From the NCBI RefSeq assembly GCF_003063475.1, contig NZ_NESP01000001.1, forward strand, positions 744,001-808,000: DNA of 64,000 nucleotides. Reading direction: 5' to 3'. The position numbers and the translations under genes are program-made. The notes under the pieces are model-generated. The model was given only the letters and a program-made list of their open reading frames with translations, did not search any database and was not told where the DNA came from. Origin of the DNA: Limnohabitans curvus (GTDB lineage: Bacteria > Pseudomonadota > Gammaproteobacteria > Burkholderiales > Burkholderiaceae_C). Position 1 is the first letter of the stretch. Each line of letters opens with the position of its first letter. Below, piece after piece: positions 15,674 through 25,089 of this stretch.

Positions 15674-16632
15674 GCTTCATTCCCCGCCACGATGGACATC
15701 ACGGCCATACGCACAGCAATACCAAACGTCACCTGCGACAAGATGACACTTTGCGGCCCATCGACCACGGCAGAGTCAATCTCCACACCACGGTTGATGG
15801 GGCCAGGGTGCATCACGATGGCGTCGGGTTTGGCCAGCTGCAACTTCTCTTGCGTGAGGCCAAACGATTTGAAATATTCTTGGCTCGAGGGCAGCAACGC
15901 ACCGCTCATGCGTTCGTTTTGCAAGCGCAGCATGATGACCACGTCGCAATCCTTGATACCTTCTTCGAGGTTGTTGAACACCTTCACGCCCATGGCGGAT
16001 AAGTCGCTGGGCACCAAGGTCTTGGGGCCCACCACGCGCACTTCGGCACAGCCGAGTGTGGTGAGTGCATGAATGTCAGAGCGTGCCACGCGTGAGTGCA
16101 ACACGTCACCCACGATGGCCACGGTGAGGTTGGTGAAATCTTTTTTGTAGTGACGGATGGTGTACATGTCCAGCAAACCCTGCGTAGGGTGTGCGTGACG
16201 GCCGTCACCGGCGTTGACCACGTGCACATGCGGCGCGACGTGTTCGGCAATGAGGTAAGGCGCGCCCGACTCGCTGTGGCGCACCACAAAAATGTCGGCG
16301 GCCATCGCGCTCAGGTTGGCGATGGTGTCGAGCAGCGACTCGCCTTTGGCTGCGGATGAGCGTGCAATGTCGAGGTTGAACACATCGGCCGACAAACGCG
16401 TGGCGGCGATTTCAAACGTGGTGCGTGTGCGTGTGCTGTTTTCAAAGAACAGGTTGAACACACTTTTACCGCGCAGTAAAGGGACCTTCTTCACTTCGCG
16501 GTCGTTGACCGAGACGAAGTTGGCTGCGGTGTCCAAGATGTGGGTGAGGATGTCGCGTGACAAACCTTCGGTGGAGAGCAGGTGAATCAGCTCGCCGTTT
16601 TTATTGAGTTGGGGGTTACGTTTGTAGAGCAT
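15670..16632 (-). CDS. pyrB: Aspartate carbamoyltransferase catalytic subunit
   Basis: PyrB condenses carbamoyl phosphate and aspartate, the committed step of pyrimidine synthesis. The 320-residue protein has the carbamoyl-phosphate loop [11 protein letters not shown], the HPTQGLLD motif and the late [11 protein letters not shown] motif, all intact. It is immediately upstream of pyrX with an ATGA overlap and is expected to form a dodecamer with it. pyrR is 9 bp upstream, so the three are one operon. Confidence 0.97.
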   Translation of the reverse strand: MLYKRNPQLNKNGELIHLLSTEGLSRDILTHILDTAANFVSVNDREVKKVPLLRGKSVFNLFFENSTRTRTTFEIAATRLSADVFNLDIARSSAAKGESLLDTIANLSAMAADIFVVRHSESGAPYLIAEHVAPHVHVVNAGDGRHAHPTQGLLDMYTIRHYKKDFTNLTVAIVGDVLHSRVARSDIHALTTLGCAEVRVVGPKTLVPSDLSAMGVKVFNNLEEGIKDCDVVIMLRLQNERMSGALLPSSQEYFKSFGLTQEKLQLAKPDAIVMHPGPINRGVEIDSAVVDGPQSVILSQVTFGIAVRMAVMSIVAGNEA

Positions 16633-16641
16633 GTCTAGCCT

Positions 16642-17148
16642 TTATTCGCTCTCGACTGAAAAGTTAAATTGGCCGCTGTCATCTTTGGTCAGTGCCAGCG
16701 ATTGGGTGGCAGGCAGCGCCACGCGCGCCGCAGCGTAGTCGGCCTGAATGGGCAGCTCGCGGCCACCACGGTCCACCAACACGGCCAGCTGCACATGGGC
16801 AGGACGGCCGTAGTCAAACAACTCATTGAGCACGGCGCGGATGGTGCGGCCGGTGTAGAGCACATCGTCGAGCACGATGAGGTGCGCGCCGTTCACTTCA
16901 AACGGCAGCTTGGTTTGACCGCCATCGGCCAAACCGCGTTGCGCGAAGTCGTCACGGTGCATGGCGGATGAGATGCTGCCGGCCTCGCCCTCGAGCTTCA
17001 AATCTTTTTGCAAACGTGCAGCCAGCCAAGCACCACCTGAAGTGATGCCCACCAAACGCGTGGTGGGCGTGAGCATGCTGCGCACGCCCTTGAGCAGCTC
17101 TTTGTACAAGCTCTCGGCGTCCAGCATGAGGTTTCCGTGGGTACTCAT
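16642..17148 (-). CDS. pyrR: PyrR-type uracil phosphoribosyltransferase / regulator homologue
   Basis: The 168-residue phosphoribosyltransferase begins MSTHGNLMLD at an ATG that overlaps the ruvX stop (ATGA). It has the PRPP loop VLDDVLYTGRTIRAVLNELFD and the family's SGGAWLAARL and SSAMHRDDF regions. In Gram-positive bacteria PyrR is an RNA-binding attenuator; in betaproteobacteria the homologue stands before pyrB, and whether it regulates or only salvages uracil is unsettled. No attenuator is visible, because the ruvX-pyrR junction has no spacer. Confidence 0.9.
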   Translation of the reverse strand: MSTHGNLMLDAESLYKELLKGVRSMLTPTTRLVGITSGGAWLAARLQKDLKLEGEAGSISSAMHRDDFAQRGLADGGQTKLPFEVNGAHLIVLDDVLYTGRTIRAVLNELFDYGRPAHVQLAVLVDRGGRELPIQADYAAARVALPATQSLALTKDDSGQFNFSVESE

Positions 17149-17621
17149 AAGTTCTCTCGAAAAAATTGGTTGAGGATGATGCAAGCCGATGCAGCATCTG
17201 CATCTTTGGCGCCTTGGGCTTTTGCTTCGGTGGTGCTGTAACGCTCGTCCACTTCAAACACAGGCAGGTTGAAACGCCCATTCAACTGGCGTGCAAATTT
17301 TTTGGCCTTGGCTGTGTTCTCGTGCGCGGCACCGTCTGGGTGATACGGCACGCCCACCACCAGTGCGTCGGGCTGCCACTCGGCAATGCGTTGGGCGATG
17401 AGGGCCCAACGGGCGTCGCCTTCGGCATTGACCGTGGCTTGCGGTTGCGCTTCGCGCAGCATGCGGCTGCCATAGGCCACGCCGGTGCGTTTGACGCCAA
17501 AGTCAAACGCTAAGAAAGATTGAAAGTGCGATGGCACAACAGGCTTGGCCGCAGAGACCAACGGTGCGCCCGCTTGCACTGTCGTATCGCGGGCCGCGTT
17601 CACGTTCACAGCTTCGCTCAT
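17145..17621 (-). CDS. ruvX: RuvX/YqgF, Holliday-junction-resolvase-like protein for pre-16S rRNA processing
   Basis: YqgF proteins have an RNase H fold and are implicated in 16S rRNA 5' end maturation. The 158-residue protein has the first acidic motif FDFGVKRTG after a ~35-residue N-terminal extension, then VVGVPYHPDG, EVDERYST and a C-terminal DADAASACIILNQFF. The extension is polar and may be disordered. It overlaps yqgE by ATGA, the very common yqgE-yqgF pair. Confidence 0.93.
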   Translation of the reverse strand: MSEAVNVNAARDTTVQAGAPLVSAAKPVVPSHFQSFLAFDFGVKRTGVAYGSRMLREAQPQATVNAEGDARWALIAQRIAEWQPDALVVGVPYHPDGAAHENTAKAKKFARQLNGRFNLPVFEVDERYSTTEAKAQGAKDADAASACIILNQFFRENL

Positions 17622-18319
17622 GAATGCCCCACTTCGCTAGAGAGCATCCATGACTCCAGGCCCAACAGCTTCATAGCCCGCTCATAGCGCTGCTCCACCG
17701 GCGTGTCAAAAATCACAGCCGTATCGGCACCCACGGTGAGCCAGCTGTTCTCGGCCAGCTCAGACTCCAGTTGGCCTTCACCCCAAGCTGAGTAGCCCAG
17801 AGAAATCAGCACACGCTTGGGGCCTGCGCCCATCGACAAGGCTTCGAGCACATCTTTGGAGGTGGTCATTTCCAATCCACCAGGAATGGTCATGGTGGAG
17901 GCGTAAACAGATTCTTTGTGACTCACGGCACTCAGGGCCTCAGCCTCTTGGGCTGCTTCAGTGTCGTCCTCTTGGGCTGCTTCAGTGTCGTCCTCTTGTG
18001 CTGCTTCCACGGCATCTTCTTGCGCAGGCACATCCACCAACATGGCGTCGTGTAACACAAAACCGCGTTCGGTGTGCACAGGGCCGCCTTGCAGCACGGG
18101 GGCGTTCATCAGGTCTTGGCGATGCAGAGGCAAGTCAACTTTTTGAAACAAACCTTCCATCGACAACTCGCCAGGTTTGTTGATGACCAAGCCCAGTGCA
18201 CCGCGCTCGCTGTGTTCGCACACATAGACCACGCTTTTGGCAAAAGCCTCGTCCTCCAAACCGGGCATAGCAATCAAAAAATGATGCGTCAGGTTGATGG
18301 AGGCAGAATCAGCGGTCAT
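17618..18319 (-). CDS. yqgE: YqgE (UPF0301/DUF179) with an acidic tandem-repeat insertion
   Basis: The family pattern is clear: NLTHHFLIAMPG at the start, SVVYVCEHSERGALGLVINKP, LQGGPVHTERGFVLH and LGYSAWGEGQLESEL. Usual family length is about 185-190 residues; this one has 233. The extra residues lie at about 98-130, between two core strands, and consist of acidic AAQEDDTE repeats encoded by 24-bp tandem units. The function of YqgE is unknown, but it is almost always beside ruvX. It is divergent from the photolyase gene with only 22 bp between the two starts. Confidence 0.92.
   Translation of the reverse strand: MTADSASINLTHHFLIAMPGLEDEAFAKSVVYVCEHSERGALGLVINKPGELSMEGLFQKVDLPLHRQDLMNAPVLQGGPVHTERGFVLHDAMLVDVPAQEDAVEAAQEDDTEAAQEDDTEAAQEAEALSAVSHKESVYASTMTIPGGLEMTTSKDVLEALSMGAGPKRVLISLGYSAWGEGQLESELAENSWLTVGADTAVIFDTPVEQRYERAMKLLGLESWMLSSEVGHS
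17944..18015. repeat. 24-bp tandem repeat inside yqgE
   Basis: Two identical 24-bp units (17944-17967 and 17968-17991) are followed by a third diverged unit (17992-18015). Each encodes AAQEDDTE or a near copy. Because the unit is a multiple of three, copy-number change keeps the frame open and only lengthens an acidic loop. Confidence 0.9.
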
Positions 18320-18341
18320 ATTGCAATTTTAAAGGGTGAAC

Positions 18342-19841
18342 ATGCCTAGCCAGTCGTCTAAATCGGCACACCACTTGCCCCACGTGGACAAAGGGCTGAT
18401 GTGGTTCCGCCGCGACCTGCGCGCGTTTGACAACGCGGCGCTGTTTCATGCCCTCAAAAGCTGCAAGCAAGTGCATTGCGTGTTTGTGTTTGACAAGGCC
18501 ATTTTGGACACCCTACCCCGCGCGGACCGCCGCGTGGAGTTCATCCGCGAGTCACTGGTGGCGCTGGATGCCGAGCTGCACGCCGTGGCGGGCCAAGCGG
18601 GTGCAGGCCTGATCGTGCGCCATGCGGTGGCTGCCGATGAAGTGCCACGCCTCGCCCACGAGCTGGGCGTGCAAGAGGTGTTTGCCAACCACGACGACGA
18701 GCCCGACGCGTTGGTCCGCGACGCGCATGTGCGCGGCGCTTTGGCCAACTTTGGTATTGGTTTTCAAACCTTCAAAGACCACGTCATTTTTGAGCGCAGC
18801 GAGGTGCTGACCCAAATGGGCAAGCCCTACGGCGTGTTCACGCCCTACAAAAACGCGTGGCTGCAAAAGGTGAATGACTTTTATTTGAAGTCCTACCCCG
18901 TGGGCAAATACATCAAGGCCTTGGCCGCGCGGCCCAAGGCCTACCAAGTGCCCGTCCCCACATTGGCCGACCTTGGCTTTGAGACCACCAACCTCAGCAG
19001 CTTGCATGTACCCACCGGCAGCCCCGGCGGCTTGGCCTTGTTTGAAGATTTCTTCGACCGCATGGACAAGTACGACGACACGCGCAACTTCCCCGCCATC
19101 AAAGGCCCCAGCTACTTGGGCGTGCATTTGCGCTTTGGCACGGTGTCCATTCGCCAGCTGGCATCTACCGCGTACAAACGCATGTTGGTGGGCTCCAAAG
19201 GCGCGGAGACGTGGCTATCTGAGCTGATTTGGCGCGATTTTTATCACCAAATCTTGCACCACCACCCGCGCGTGGTGACGGGTGCGTTTAAGCCCGAATA
19301 CGACGAGATCAAGTGGGACCACCACAAGCACGCCAAAGAATTGTTTGCCGCGTGGTGCGAAGGCAGAACAGGCTATCCACTGGTCGATGCGGCGATGGCG
19401 CAAATCAACCAAACCGGCTACATGCACAACCGCCTGCGCATGGTGGTGGCCAGCTTTTTGACCAAAGACCTTGGCATTGATTGGCGCTGGGGCGAGCGCT
19501 ATTTTGCGGAACACCTGAATGACTTTGACCTCGCCGCCAACAACGGCGGCTGGCAGTGGGCCAGCTCTAGCGGCTGCGACGCGCAGCCCTACTTTCGCAT
19601 CTTCAACCCCACCAACCAAAGTGAAAAATTTGACCCCGAGGGCAAGTTCATTCGCCGCTACGTGCCCGCGCTGGCCAAGCTCAGCAACAAAGCCATCCAC
19701 GCGCCGTGGCTGGCCAAGCCAATGGAGTTGGAAGAAGTGGGGTTGGTATTGGGGCGCGACTACCCAAGACCTATCGTCGACCACGCCGAGGCGCGCAAGC
19801 TCACGCTGGAGCGATATGGAGTCGTGAAGAAAGCGAAATAA
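18342..19841 (+). CDS. phrB: Deoxyribodipyrimidine photolyase
   Basis: This flavoenzyme splits UV-induced cyclobutane pyrimidine dimers using blue light. The 499-residue protein has the N-terminal alpha/beta antenna domain (GLMWFRRDLRAFDN) and the C-terminal FAD domain with TGYPLVDAAMAQINQTGYMHNRLRM, WRWGERYF and NNGGWQWASSSGCDAQPYFRIFNP, including the electron-transfer Trp residues. The ATG at 18342 has AAAGG about 7 nt upstream; a GTG at 18336 is also in frame. It stands alone on this strand, suiting an organism of sunlit surface water. Confidence 0.96.
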   Translation: MPSQSSKSAHHLPHVDKGLMWFRRDLRAFDNAALFHALKSCKQVHCVFVFDKAILDTLPRADRRVEFIRESLVALDAELHAVAGQAGAGLIVRHAVAADEVPRLAHELGVQEVFANHDDEPDALVRDAHVRGALANFGIGFQTFKDHVIFERSEVLTQMGKPYGVFTPYKNAWLQKVNDFYLKSYPVGKYIKALAARPKAYQVPVPTLADLGFETTNLSSLHVPTGSPGGLALFEDFFDRMDKYDDTRNFPAIKGPSYLGVHLRFGTVSIRQLASTAYKRMLVGSKGAETWLSELIWRDFYHQILHHHPRVVTGAFKPEYDEIKWDHHKHAKELFAAWCEGRTGYPLVDAAMAQINQTGYMHNRLRMVVASFLTKDLGIDWRWGERYFAEHLNDFDLAANNGGWQWASSSGCDAQPYFRIFNPTNQSEKFDPEGKFIRRYVPALAKLSNKAIHAPWLAKPMELEEVGLVLGRDYPRPIVDHAEARKLTLERYGVVKKAK

Positions 19842-19904
19842 CGCAAAAACTCGCCTCAAAGACGAGAGGCAGTGGCTATTCACCCGACGATGCGCAAAGC
19901 ACCG

Positions 19905-20552
19905 TCATTCCCCTCTCAGGGCAGCCAGCACATTCGCCTGCGGTTGGCGTACGCTGCCCACAGCAAAGTGTTGCAGCAAGCGGCTCACCTCTTGGGCACC
20001 GCTCAGGCTGGCTTTGATGTCGTCGGCGACGCGCTTGGCGCGCAAGCGGGCCAGTTGCACAGCTAATGAATCGGCCACTTGTTGCACGGCCGTCAACTGC
20101 ACATCTTGGGCAAGTTGGGCCATGCTTTGCACATCCAGTTGGGCCTCGGTGGGCAGGTCCAACTCAGGCGACTCAGACCAATCGTTCAGGATGCTCACCA
20201 AGCGCTGCGAAATCACATCGGCCTGCTCTAAAAACAGCAGGTGGTTGATGACTTGCAAGCTGTCTTCCACGGGCATGTCGTGCTCATTGAATTGCTCGCG
20301 CAGCAGCAGGCCACTCAAGACCTGTGAGGCCGCACTGGCCTCAGGTGCTTCAATGCTGCGGCCAGGGACCAGACGCAAGCCTTCAAAAAAATGGGTGGCC
20401 AAGGACCAAAAGGTGCGCCAGCCAGGAAGGGTTTCAGCATCTAGCTGACGCTGGCACATCAGCTCCAACTGCCGAGCCGAGGGCAAGTGCACAGCTGGGC
20501 GGTGACGCAGCAAGGCCAGCACATGGCTTTCAAACTGCGCGCGTACTTCCAT
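19905..20552 (-). CDS. Uncharacterised 215-residue protein beside rubredoxin
   Basis: I do not recognise this protein firmly. It is alpha-helical, soluble, with no signal peptide. The stretch GWRTFWSLATHFFEGLR followed by a long helical bundle recalls the N-terminal domain of PilL/ChpA or FimL-type proteins of twitching-motility chemosensory systems. In related Burkholderiales the pil chemosensory genes often stand just after rubredoxin, so this may be a remnant or a stand-alone version; that is inference. It is 5 bp downstream of the rubredoxin stop and probably cotranscribed. Confidence 0.6.
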   Translation of the reverse strand: MEVRAQFESHVLALLRHRPAVHLPSARQLELMCQRQLDAETLPGWRTFWSLATHFFEGLRLVPGRSIEAPEASAASQVLSGLLLREQFNEHDMPVEDSLQVINHLLFLEQADVISQRLVSILNDWSESPELDLPTEAQLDVQSMAQLAQDVQLTAVQQVADSLAVQLARLRAKRVADDIKASLSGAQEVSRLLQHFAVGSVRQPQANVLAALRGE

Positions 20553-20557
20553 AAGGA

Positions 20558-20725
20558 TTAGATTTGGACCATTTCAAAGTCTTCTTTGCGTGCGCCGCAC
20601 TCTGGACAGGTCCAGTTCATGGGCACATCGGCCCAAGCAGTGCCGGGGGCGATGCCGTGCTCAGGCGCGCCGGTCTCTTCGTCATAAATCCATCCACAAA
20701 TCAGACACATCCAGGTATTAGCCAC
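20558..20725 (-). CDS. Rubredoxin
   Basis: Rubredoxin is a small one-iron electron carrier. The 55-residue protein has the two iron-binding motifs CLICG and CPECG and the typical core GWIYDEETGAPEHGIAPGT. The start is taken as the GTG at 20725, because known rubredoxins begin just before TWMCLICGW; an ATG at 20761 would add twelve unusual residues. It is divergent from the thiD-like gene. Confidence 0.9.
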   Translation of the reverse strand: MANTWMCLICGWIYDEETGAPEHGIAPGTAWADVPMNWTCPECGARKEDFEMVQI

Positions 20726-20776
20726 AGTATTTCTTTCGTCAACGCATAGAATGAAAAGCATTGTATCGACCCACCC

Positions 20777-21709
20777 ATGGCGCCAGAAAATACCCCTCCC
20801 TCTACTGAAATCGTGCTGTCTGACGAAACCAGCGCCACGCCTCCTTGTGTGCTGGTTTTCAATGCCAACGACCCCAGTGGTGCCGGTGGCTTATCCGCCG
20901 ATGTGCTGGCTGCCGCGTCAGTAGGCGCTCACGCGCTGCCCGTGGTGACGGGTGCTTACATGCGCGACACCGCTGAAATTTTTGACCACATCGCTTTTGA
21001 TGACGATGCCGTGGCCGAACAAGCCCGCAGCGTGTTGGAAGACATGAGCGTGCAAATCATCAAGGTGGGGTTTTGCGGCAACCCCGACAACCTCAGCGTG
21101 ATTGCTGAAATCAGCACCGATTACGCCGAAGTACCCGTCATCGCCTACATGCCCAACCTGTCTTGGTGGGAAGACGAACAAATTGACGCCTACCTTGACG
21201 CCTTCCGCGAATTGATCTTGCCCCAAACCACGGTGCTGGTGGGCAACCACAACACCTTGTGGCGCTGGCTGCTGCCCGACTGGAGCAGCGAGAAAAGCCC
21301 CAGCCCGCGCGACATTGCGCGTGCCGCCGCCGAAGTGGGCGTGCCTTACGTGCTGGTAACAGGCATCAACCACCCCGATCAACACGTAGAAAACGCCTTG
21401 GCCACCGCCCACACCGTGATGGTGAGCGAACGTTTTGAGCGTTTTGAAGCCGTCTTCTCTGGCGCGGGCGACACCCTCAGCATCACGCTGGCGGCTGTGT
21501 TGGCCGCAGGCACAGACCTAGAGCTGGCCACACGCGAAGCCTTGAATTACCTCGACCAAAGCCTCAACAGCGGCTTTCGCCCAGGCATGGGCCACATCGT
21601 GCCCGATCGTTTGTTCTGGGCTGAAGAGGAAGATGGCGACGAAGACAGCGATGGTCTGCCAGCCACCGCAGAAGACTTCTCACTGCCTCGCCACGAAACC
21701 AAACATTGA
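20777..21709 (+). CDS. thiD: Phosphomethylpyrimidine kinase-like protein (ThiD family)
   Basis: ThiD phosphorylates hydroxymethylpyrimidine (phosphate) for thiamine synthesis. The 310-residue protein has the family's N-terminal [20 protein letters not shown], a central sheet with [10 protein letters not shown], and the C-terminal anion hole/base motif FSGAGDTLS. The two ends are extended: about 22 polar residues at the N-terminus and an acidic C-terminal tail ([11 protein letters not shown]). No other thi gene is nearby. hemL follows after 11 bp. Confidence 0.85.
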   Translation: MAPENTPPSTEIVLSDETSATPPCVLVFNANDPSGAGGLSADVLAAASVGAHALPVVTGAYMRDTAEIFDHIAFDDDAVAEQARSVLEDMSVQIIKVGFCGNPDNLSVIAEISTDYAEVPVIAYMPNLSWWEDEQIDAYLDAFRELILPQTTVLVGNHNTLWRWLLPDWSSEKSPSPRDIARAAAEVGVPYVLVTGINHPDQHVENALATAHTVMVSERFERFEAVFSGAGDTLSITLAAVLAAGTDLELATREALNYLDQSLNSGFRPGMGHIVPDRLFWAEEEDGDEDSDGLPATAEDFSLPRHETKH

Positions 21710-21720
21710 AACTAAAAAAC

Positions 21721-23016
21721 ATGACTGACCTGAACCAAACCCTGTTTGACCGTGCTGCCCAAGTCATCCCCGGTGGCGTGAACTCGCCCGTGCGCGCGTT
21801 TCGCGCTGTGGGCGGCACACCGCGTTTTGTGCAACGCGCCCAAGGCGCTTACTTTTGGGACGCCAATGGCCAAAAGTACATCGACTACATCGGCTCTTGG
21901 GGCCCGATGATTCTGGGCCACGGCAACCCGGTGGTGCTTGAAGCTGTGCAAAAAGCGGCCTTGGATGGTTTCTCATTCGGCGCACCGACCGAGCGCGAAA
22001 TTGAACTGGCCGAAGAAATTTTGAAGCATGTGCCATCGATGGAGATGGTGCGTTTGGTCAGCTCCGGCACCGAAGCCGGCATGAGCGCTTTGCGCTTGGC
22101 ACGCGGTGCCACGGGCCGCAACAAGTTCATCAAATTTGAAGGTTGCTACCACGGCCATGCTGATGCGTTGTTGGTCAAAGCAGGTTCGGGCCTCGCCACG
22201 TTTGGCAACCCCACCAGCGCGGGTGTGCCGCCTGAAGTGGTGCGCGACACCTTGGTGCTGGAGTACAACAACATCGCCACCCTCGAAGAAGCCTTCAAGC
22301 TGCACGGCAAAGAACTGGCCTGCGTGATGATTGAGCCCATCGCAGGCAATATGAACTTTGTGCGCGCGTCTGTGCCCTTTATGAAGCGCTGCCGCGAGCT
22401 GTGTACCGAATACGGCGCACTGTTTGTGTTTGACGAAGTGATGACAGGTTTCCGCGTCGCTTTGGGCAGTGCCCAAAGCGTGTACGCCCAACTCATTCCA
22501 GGTTTCCAACCCGACATCACCGTGTTGGGCAAAGTCATTGGCGGCGGTATGCCGCTGGCGGCCTTTGGTGGCCCACGCGCCATCATGCAGCAGCTGGCCC
22601 CCACTGGCCCCGTTTACCAAGCAGGCACTTTGAGCGGAAATCCTGTGGCCACCGCTTGCGGCTTGGCCACCTTGCGCGAAATTGCCAAGCCCGGCTTCTT
22701 TGACGCGCTAAGCGCCCGCACACAAAGCTTGGTCGACGGCCTCACAACGGCTGCCGCCAAAGCGGGTGTGCCCTTCAGCGCCGATTGCCAAGGCGGCATG
22801 TTTGGTTTCTTCTTGTTGCCAGAGCTGCCACACAACTACGCCAAAGTCATGACCAGCGACAGCCCCAAATTCAACAAGCTGTTCCACGGCTTGCTCGACC
22901 GTGGCGTTTACATCGCACCTGCCTTGTACGAAGCAGGCTTTGTCAGCGCGGCCCACACCGAGGCAGACATTGCCCAAACCGTGTCAGTGGCCGCAGAGGT
23001 CTTTGCACAGCTATGA
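21721..23016 (+). CDS. hemL: Glutamate-1-semialdehyde 2,1-aminomutase
   Basis: HemL makes 5-aminolevulinate from glutamate-1-semialdehyde, the C5 route of tetrapyrrole synthesis. The 431-residue PLP enzyme begins [20 protein letters not shown]; an in-frame TTG at 21706 is less likely. It has [35 protein letters not shown] and the lysine region [15 protein letters not shown]. hemC, hemD, hemX and hemY are in the window at 56.9-61 kb. Confidence 0.97.
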   Translation: MTDLNQTLFDRAAQVIPGGVNSPVRAFRAVGGTPRFVQRAQGAYFWDANGQKYIDYIGSWGPMILGHGNPVVLEAVQKAALDGFSFGAPTEREIELAEEILKHVPSMEMVRLVSSGTEAGMSALRLARGATGRNKFIKFEGCYHGHADALLVKAGSGLATFGNPTSAGVPPEVVRDTLVLEYNNIATLEEAFKLHGKELACVMIEPIAGNMNFVRASVPFMKRCRELCTEYGALFVFDEVMTGFRVALGSAQSVYAQLIPGFQPDITVLGKVIGGGMPLAAFGGPRAIMQQLAPTGPVYQAGTLSGNPVATACGLATLREIAKPGFFDALSARTQSLVDGLTTAAAKAGVPFSADCQGGMFGFFLLPELPHNYAKVMTSDSPKFNKLFHGLLDRGVYIAPALYEAGFVSAAHTEADIAQTVSVAAEVFAQL

Positions 23017-23141
23017 AAAAACTAACTGTGGCTCTGCCTCTAGTGGGTGCACCTGCGGCATCGACAGACGGATCACGCGGTTTGAACGTGAGCTTTGTTC
23101 CCACCTTCGGTGCCAAACTGCATGGCGCTGTGACTTTTTAG
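23013..23141 (+). other. Possible small exported protein or gene remnant after hemL
   Basis: A 42-codon frame starts with ATG overlapping the hemL stop (ATGA). It begins [16 protein letters not shown], like a signal peptide, and ends GAKLHGAVTF. The ends look like the first and last parts of a larger exported protein, so a gene with an internal deletion is possible. No homologue is recognised and it may be noise, though the stop/start overlap favours translation. Confidence 0.3.
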
Positions 23142-23216
23142 CGCAAGTACAACCTTCGCCCTTCACTCTTTCTCTCTTCTCGTCCTTCTCGGGCGCTTTT
23201 TCCCACAAGGACTTTC

Positions 23217-23570
23217 ATGAAAAAAACATTCCAACTTCAAGTTGAAGGCAAACACCCCGACCGTTTGCTCGAAGCCATCAAACACGACATTCGCAAATAC
23301 CTCAAACGTGAGCGCCGCCGTGATCTGCCCGAAGGTGCCGACTTTTGGGACTTCGATTGCAAATTCGGTTTGACCGAAGAAACGGCAGAAGTGGTGCACT
23401 TGGCCAACGTCATCACCTGCATCGACGATGCTGTGGCAAAAGAAGCCAAACAGTTTTACGTCGAGATCTTGGCCAAACACGGCGTGCGCACCAAACGCCC
23501 CGCTGGAGAAGCACAGGAATACCAAGAGCGTCATGCCTTGGATGGCTTGGACGATGACAACAACGATTGA
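23217..23570 (+). CDS. DUF6172 family protein
   Basis: The 117-residue protein begins MKKTFQLQVEGKHPDRLLEAIKHDIRKYLKRERRR and continues with GADFWDFDCKFG. These are the conserved parts of DUF6172, a family of unknown function found in many proteobacteria. It is soluble, has a charged C-terminal tail (DGLDDDNND), and stands alone with a C/T-rich upstream stretch. A terminator follows 40 bp after the stop. No function is proposed. Confidence 0.8.
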   Translation: MKKTFQLQVEGKHPDRLLEAIKHDIRKYLKRERRRDLPEGADFWDFDCKFGLTEETAEVVHLANVITCIDDAVAKEAKQFYVEILAKHGVRTKRPAGEAQEYQERHALDGLDDDNND

Positions 23571-23610
23571 TCGCTGATGAATGGCTTGCGTTGATTCGCA
23601 AGCAGCCACA

Positions 23611-23638
23611 AAAAAGCCACCTTGCTAGGTGGCTTTTT
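23611..23638. terminator. Bidirectional terminator between convergent genes
   Basis: Stem AGCCACC/GGTGGCT with flanking A and T tracts (AAAAA before, TTTTT after). It separates the rightward DUF6172 gene from the leftward RhlE-type helicase gene. Confidence 0.9.
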
Positions 23639-23664
23639 CATTTGCAGAATTTCAGAGCTGAGGC

Positions 23665-25080
23665 TTACTCGCTTGGTGGTTCTGGTCGCTCGGCTTTTGT
23701 CGCAGCCGCTGCCGCCCGCAACTTGTCCTTCTTGCTTGGACGTTTGCCTTTGATGCCGCCGGTACCGTCATTGAGTGGCGACACAGGAGGTGGAACTTCC
23801 GTGGGCTCGAAGCCTTCCAGCACTTCGACCGGCAGCTGAATCTTTTGGCGCTTTTGAATCAGCTGCCAATGCGCCAGCGTGGCAGCAGTAACAAAGCTCA
23901 CCGCTTCGCCACTGGCACCCGCGCGACCCGTACGGCCAATGCGGTGGGTGTAATCGGTGGCAGAACGCGGCAGGTCGTAGTTGACCACCACAGGCAGCTG
24001 CGCAATGTCGATGCCGCGCGCGGCGAGGTCGGTGGTGACCACCACTTCCCAGCGATCTTCTTTGAACTCAGCCAGCACGTCTTGGCGCGCGCCTTGGCTC
24101 ATTTCGCCATGAAACGCGGTGGCAAACACGCCTGCTTTGTAGAGCTTGTTGGCCACATGCTCACACGCGTAGCGCGTGGCCACGAACACCAAAACCCGCT
24201 TCCATGCGTGGGTTTTGATCAAGTGACGCAGCAAGGCCGTGCGGCTTTTTTCATCCACCTGAATCGCGCGTTGTGCAATGTCGGGCGTGTGCGCTTCGGT
24301 ATGCGCAATGGTGATGCGCGCAGGGTTGCTCAGCAGCGCCTCGGCCAAGGTTTGCACCGTGGGCTCAAAGGTGGCGCTGAACAACAGGTTTTGTCGCTTA
24401 GTGGGCAGCAACGCCAAGATGCGTTGCAACTCTTCGGCAAAACCGAGGTCGAGCAAGCGGTCGGCCTCGTCCAACACGAGGTGTTGCACTTGGCCTAAGT
24501 GCAAGGCGTTGTGGTCGACCAGATCGAGCAAGCGCCCAGGCGTGGCCACCACCACATCGGCACCGCTGCGCAGGCTCATCATTTGCGGATTGATCGACAC
24601 ACCACCAAACACCGTGCCCACTTTGATGGACTGCGTGAGGGGACGCGCCAAATCGCGCAGCACATCGCTCACCTGTGTGGCGAGCTCGCGTGTGGGGACG
24701 AGCACCAGCACTTGGGTGGTGCGCTTCTTGGGTGCATCGTCACGCGGCGCTGTGACGGCCATGAGCAGCTGCAAGAGCGGGAGCACATAGGCTGCCGTTT
24801 TACCGGAACCGGTTTGCGCGGTAGCCAGCACATCGCGGCCCTTGAGCACGGGGCCAATGGCTTCGATCTGAACAGGGGTGGGCGCAGTGAAGCCCGCTTG
24901 AGCCGCCGAGCTTTGCAACTCGGCGTTGAGGCCAAGTTCAGCGAAGTTCACGCTTGCTGGCTCGTTCGCTGACTCAAGCGTTGAGGCAGGAGCCACGTTG
25001 GTGGTTAACGCAACAACGGGGGTGTTGGCCTGTGCGGGCTGCGCCGCATCGAGCGGCGCGTTGGGGTGATCAATGCTCAA
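23665..25080 (-). CDS. rhlE: DEAD-box ATP-dependent RNA helicase (RhlE type)
   Basis: The 471-residue protein has all helicase motifs: Q motif region FTAPTPVQIEAI, motif I AQTGSGKT, Ia PTRELATQ, II LDEADRLLD, III FSATF, and VI HRIGRTGRAG. A ~45-residue Ala/Pro-rich N-terminal extension and a short basic C-terminal tail (KGKRPSKKDKLRAAAAATK) flank the core. RhlE-type helicases assist ribosome assembly and RNA turnover with RNase E. It lies 9 bp downstream of purH and is probably in the same transcript. Confidence 0.92.
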   Translation of the reverse strand: MSIDHPNAPLDAAQPAQANTPVVALTTNVAPASTLESANEPASVNFAELGLNAELQSSAAQAGFTAPTPVQIEAIGPVLKGRDVLATAQTGSGKTAAYVLPLLQLLMAVTAPRDDAPKKRTTQVLVLVPTRELATQVSDVLRDLARPLTQSIKVGTVFGGVSINPQMMSLRSGADVVVATPGRLLDLVDHNALHLGQVQHLVLDEADRLLDLGFAEELQRILALLPTKRQNLLFSATFEPTVQTLAEALLSNPARITIAHTEAHTPDIAQRAIQVDEKSRTALLRHLIKTHAWKRVLVFVATRYACEHVANKLYKAGVFATAFHGEMSQGARQDVLAEFKEDRWEVVVTTDLAARGIDIAQLPVVVNYDLPRSATDYTHRIGRTGRAGASGEAVSFVTAATLAHWQLIQKRQKIQLPVEVLEGFEPTEVPPPVSPLNDGTGGIKGKRPSKKDKLRAAAAATKAERPEPPSE

Positions 25081-25089
25081 TGGAGGCGA

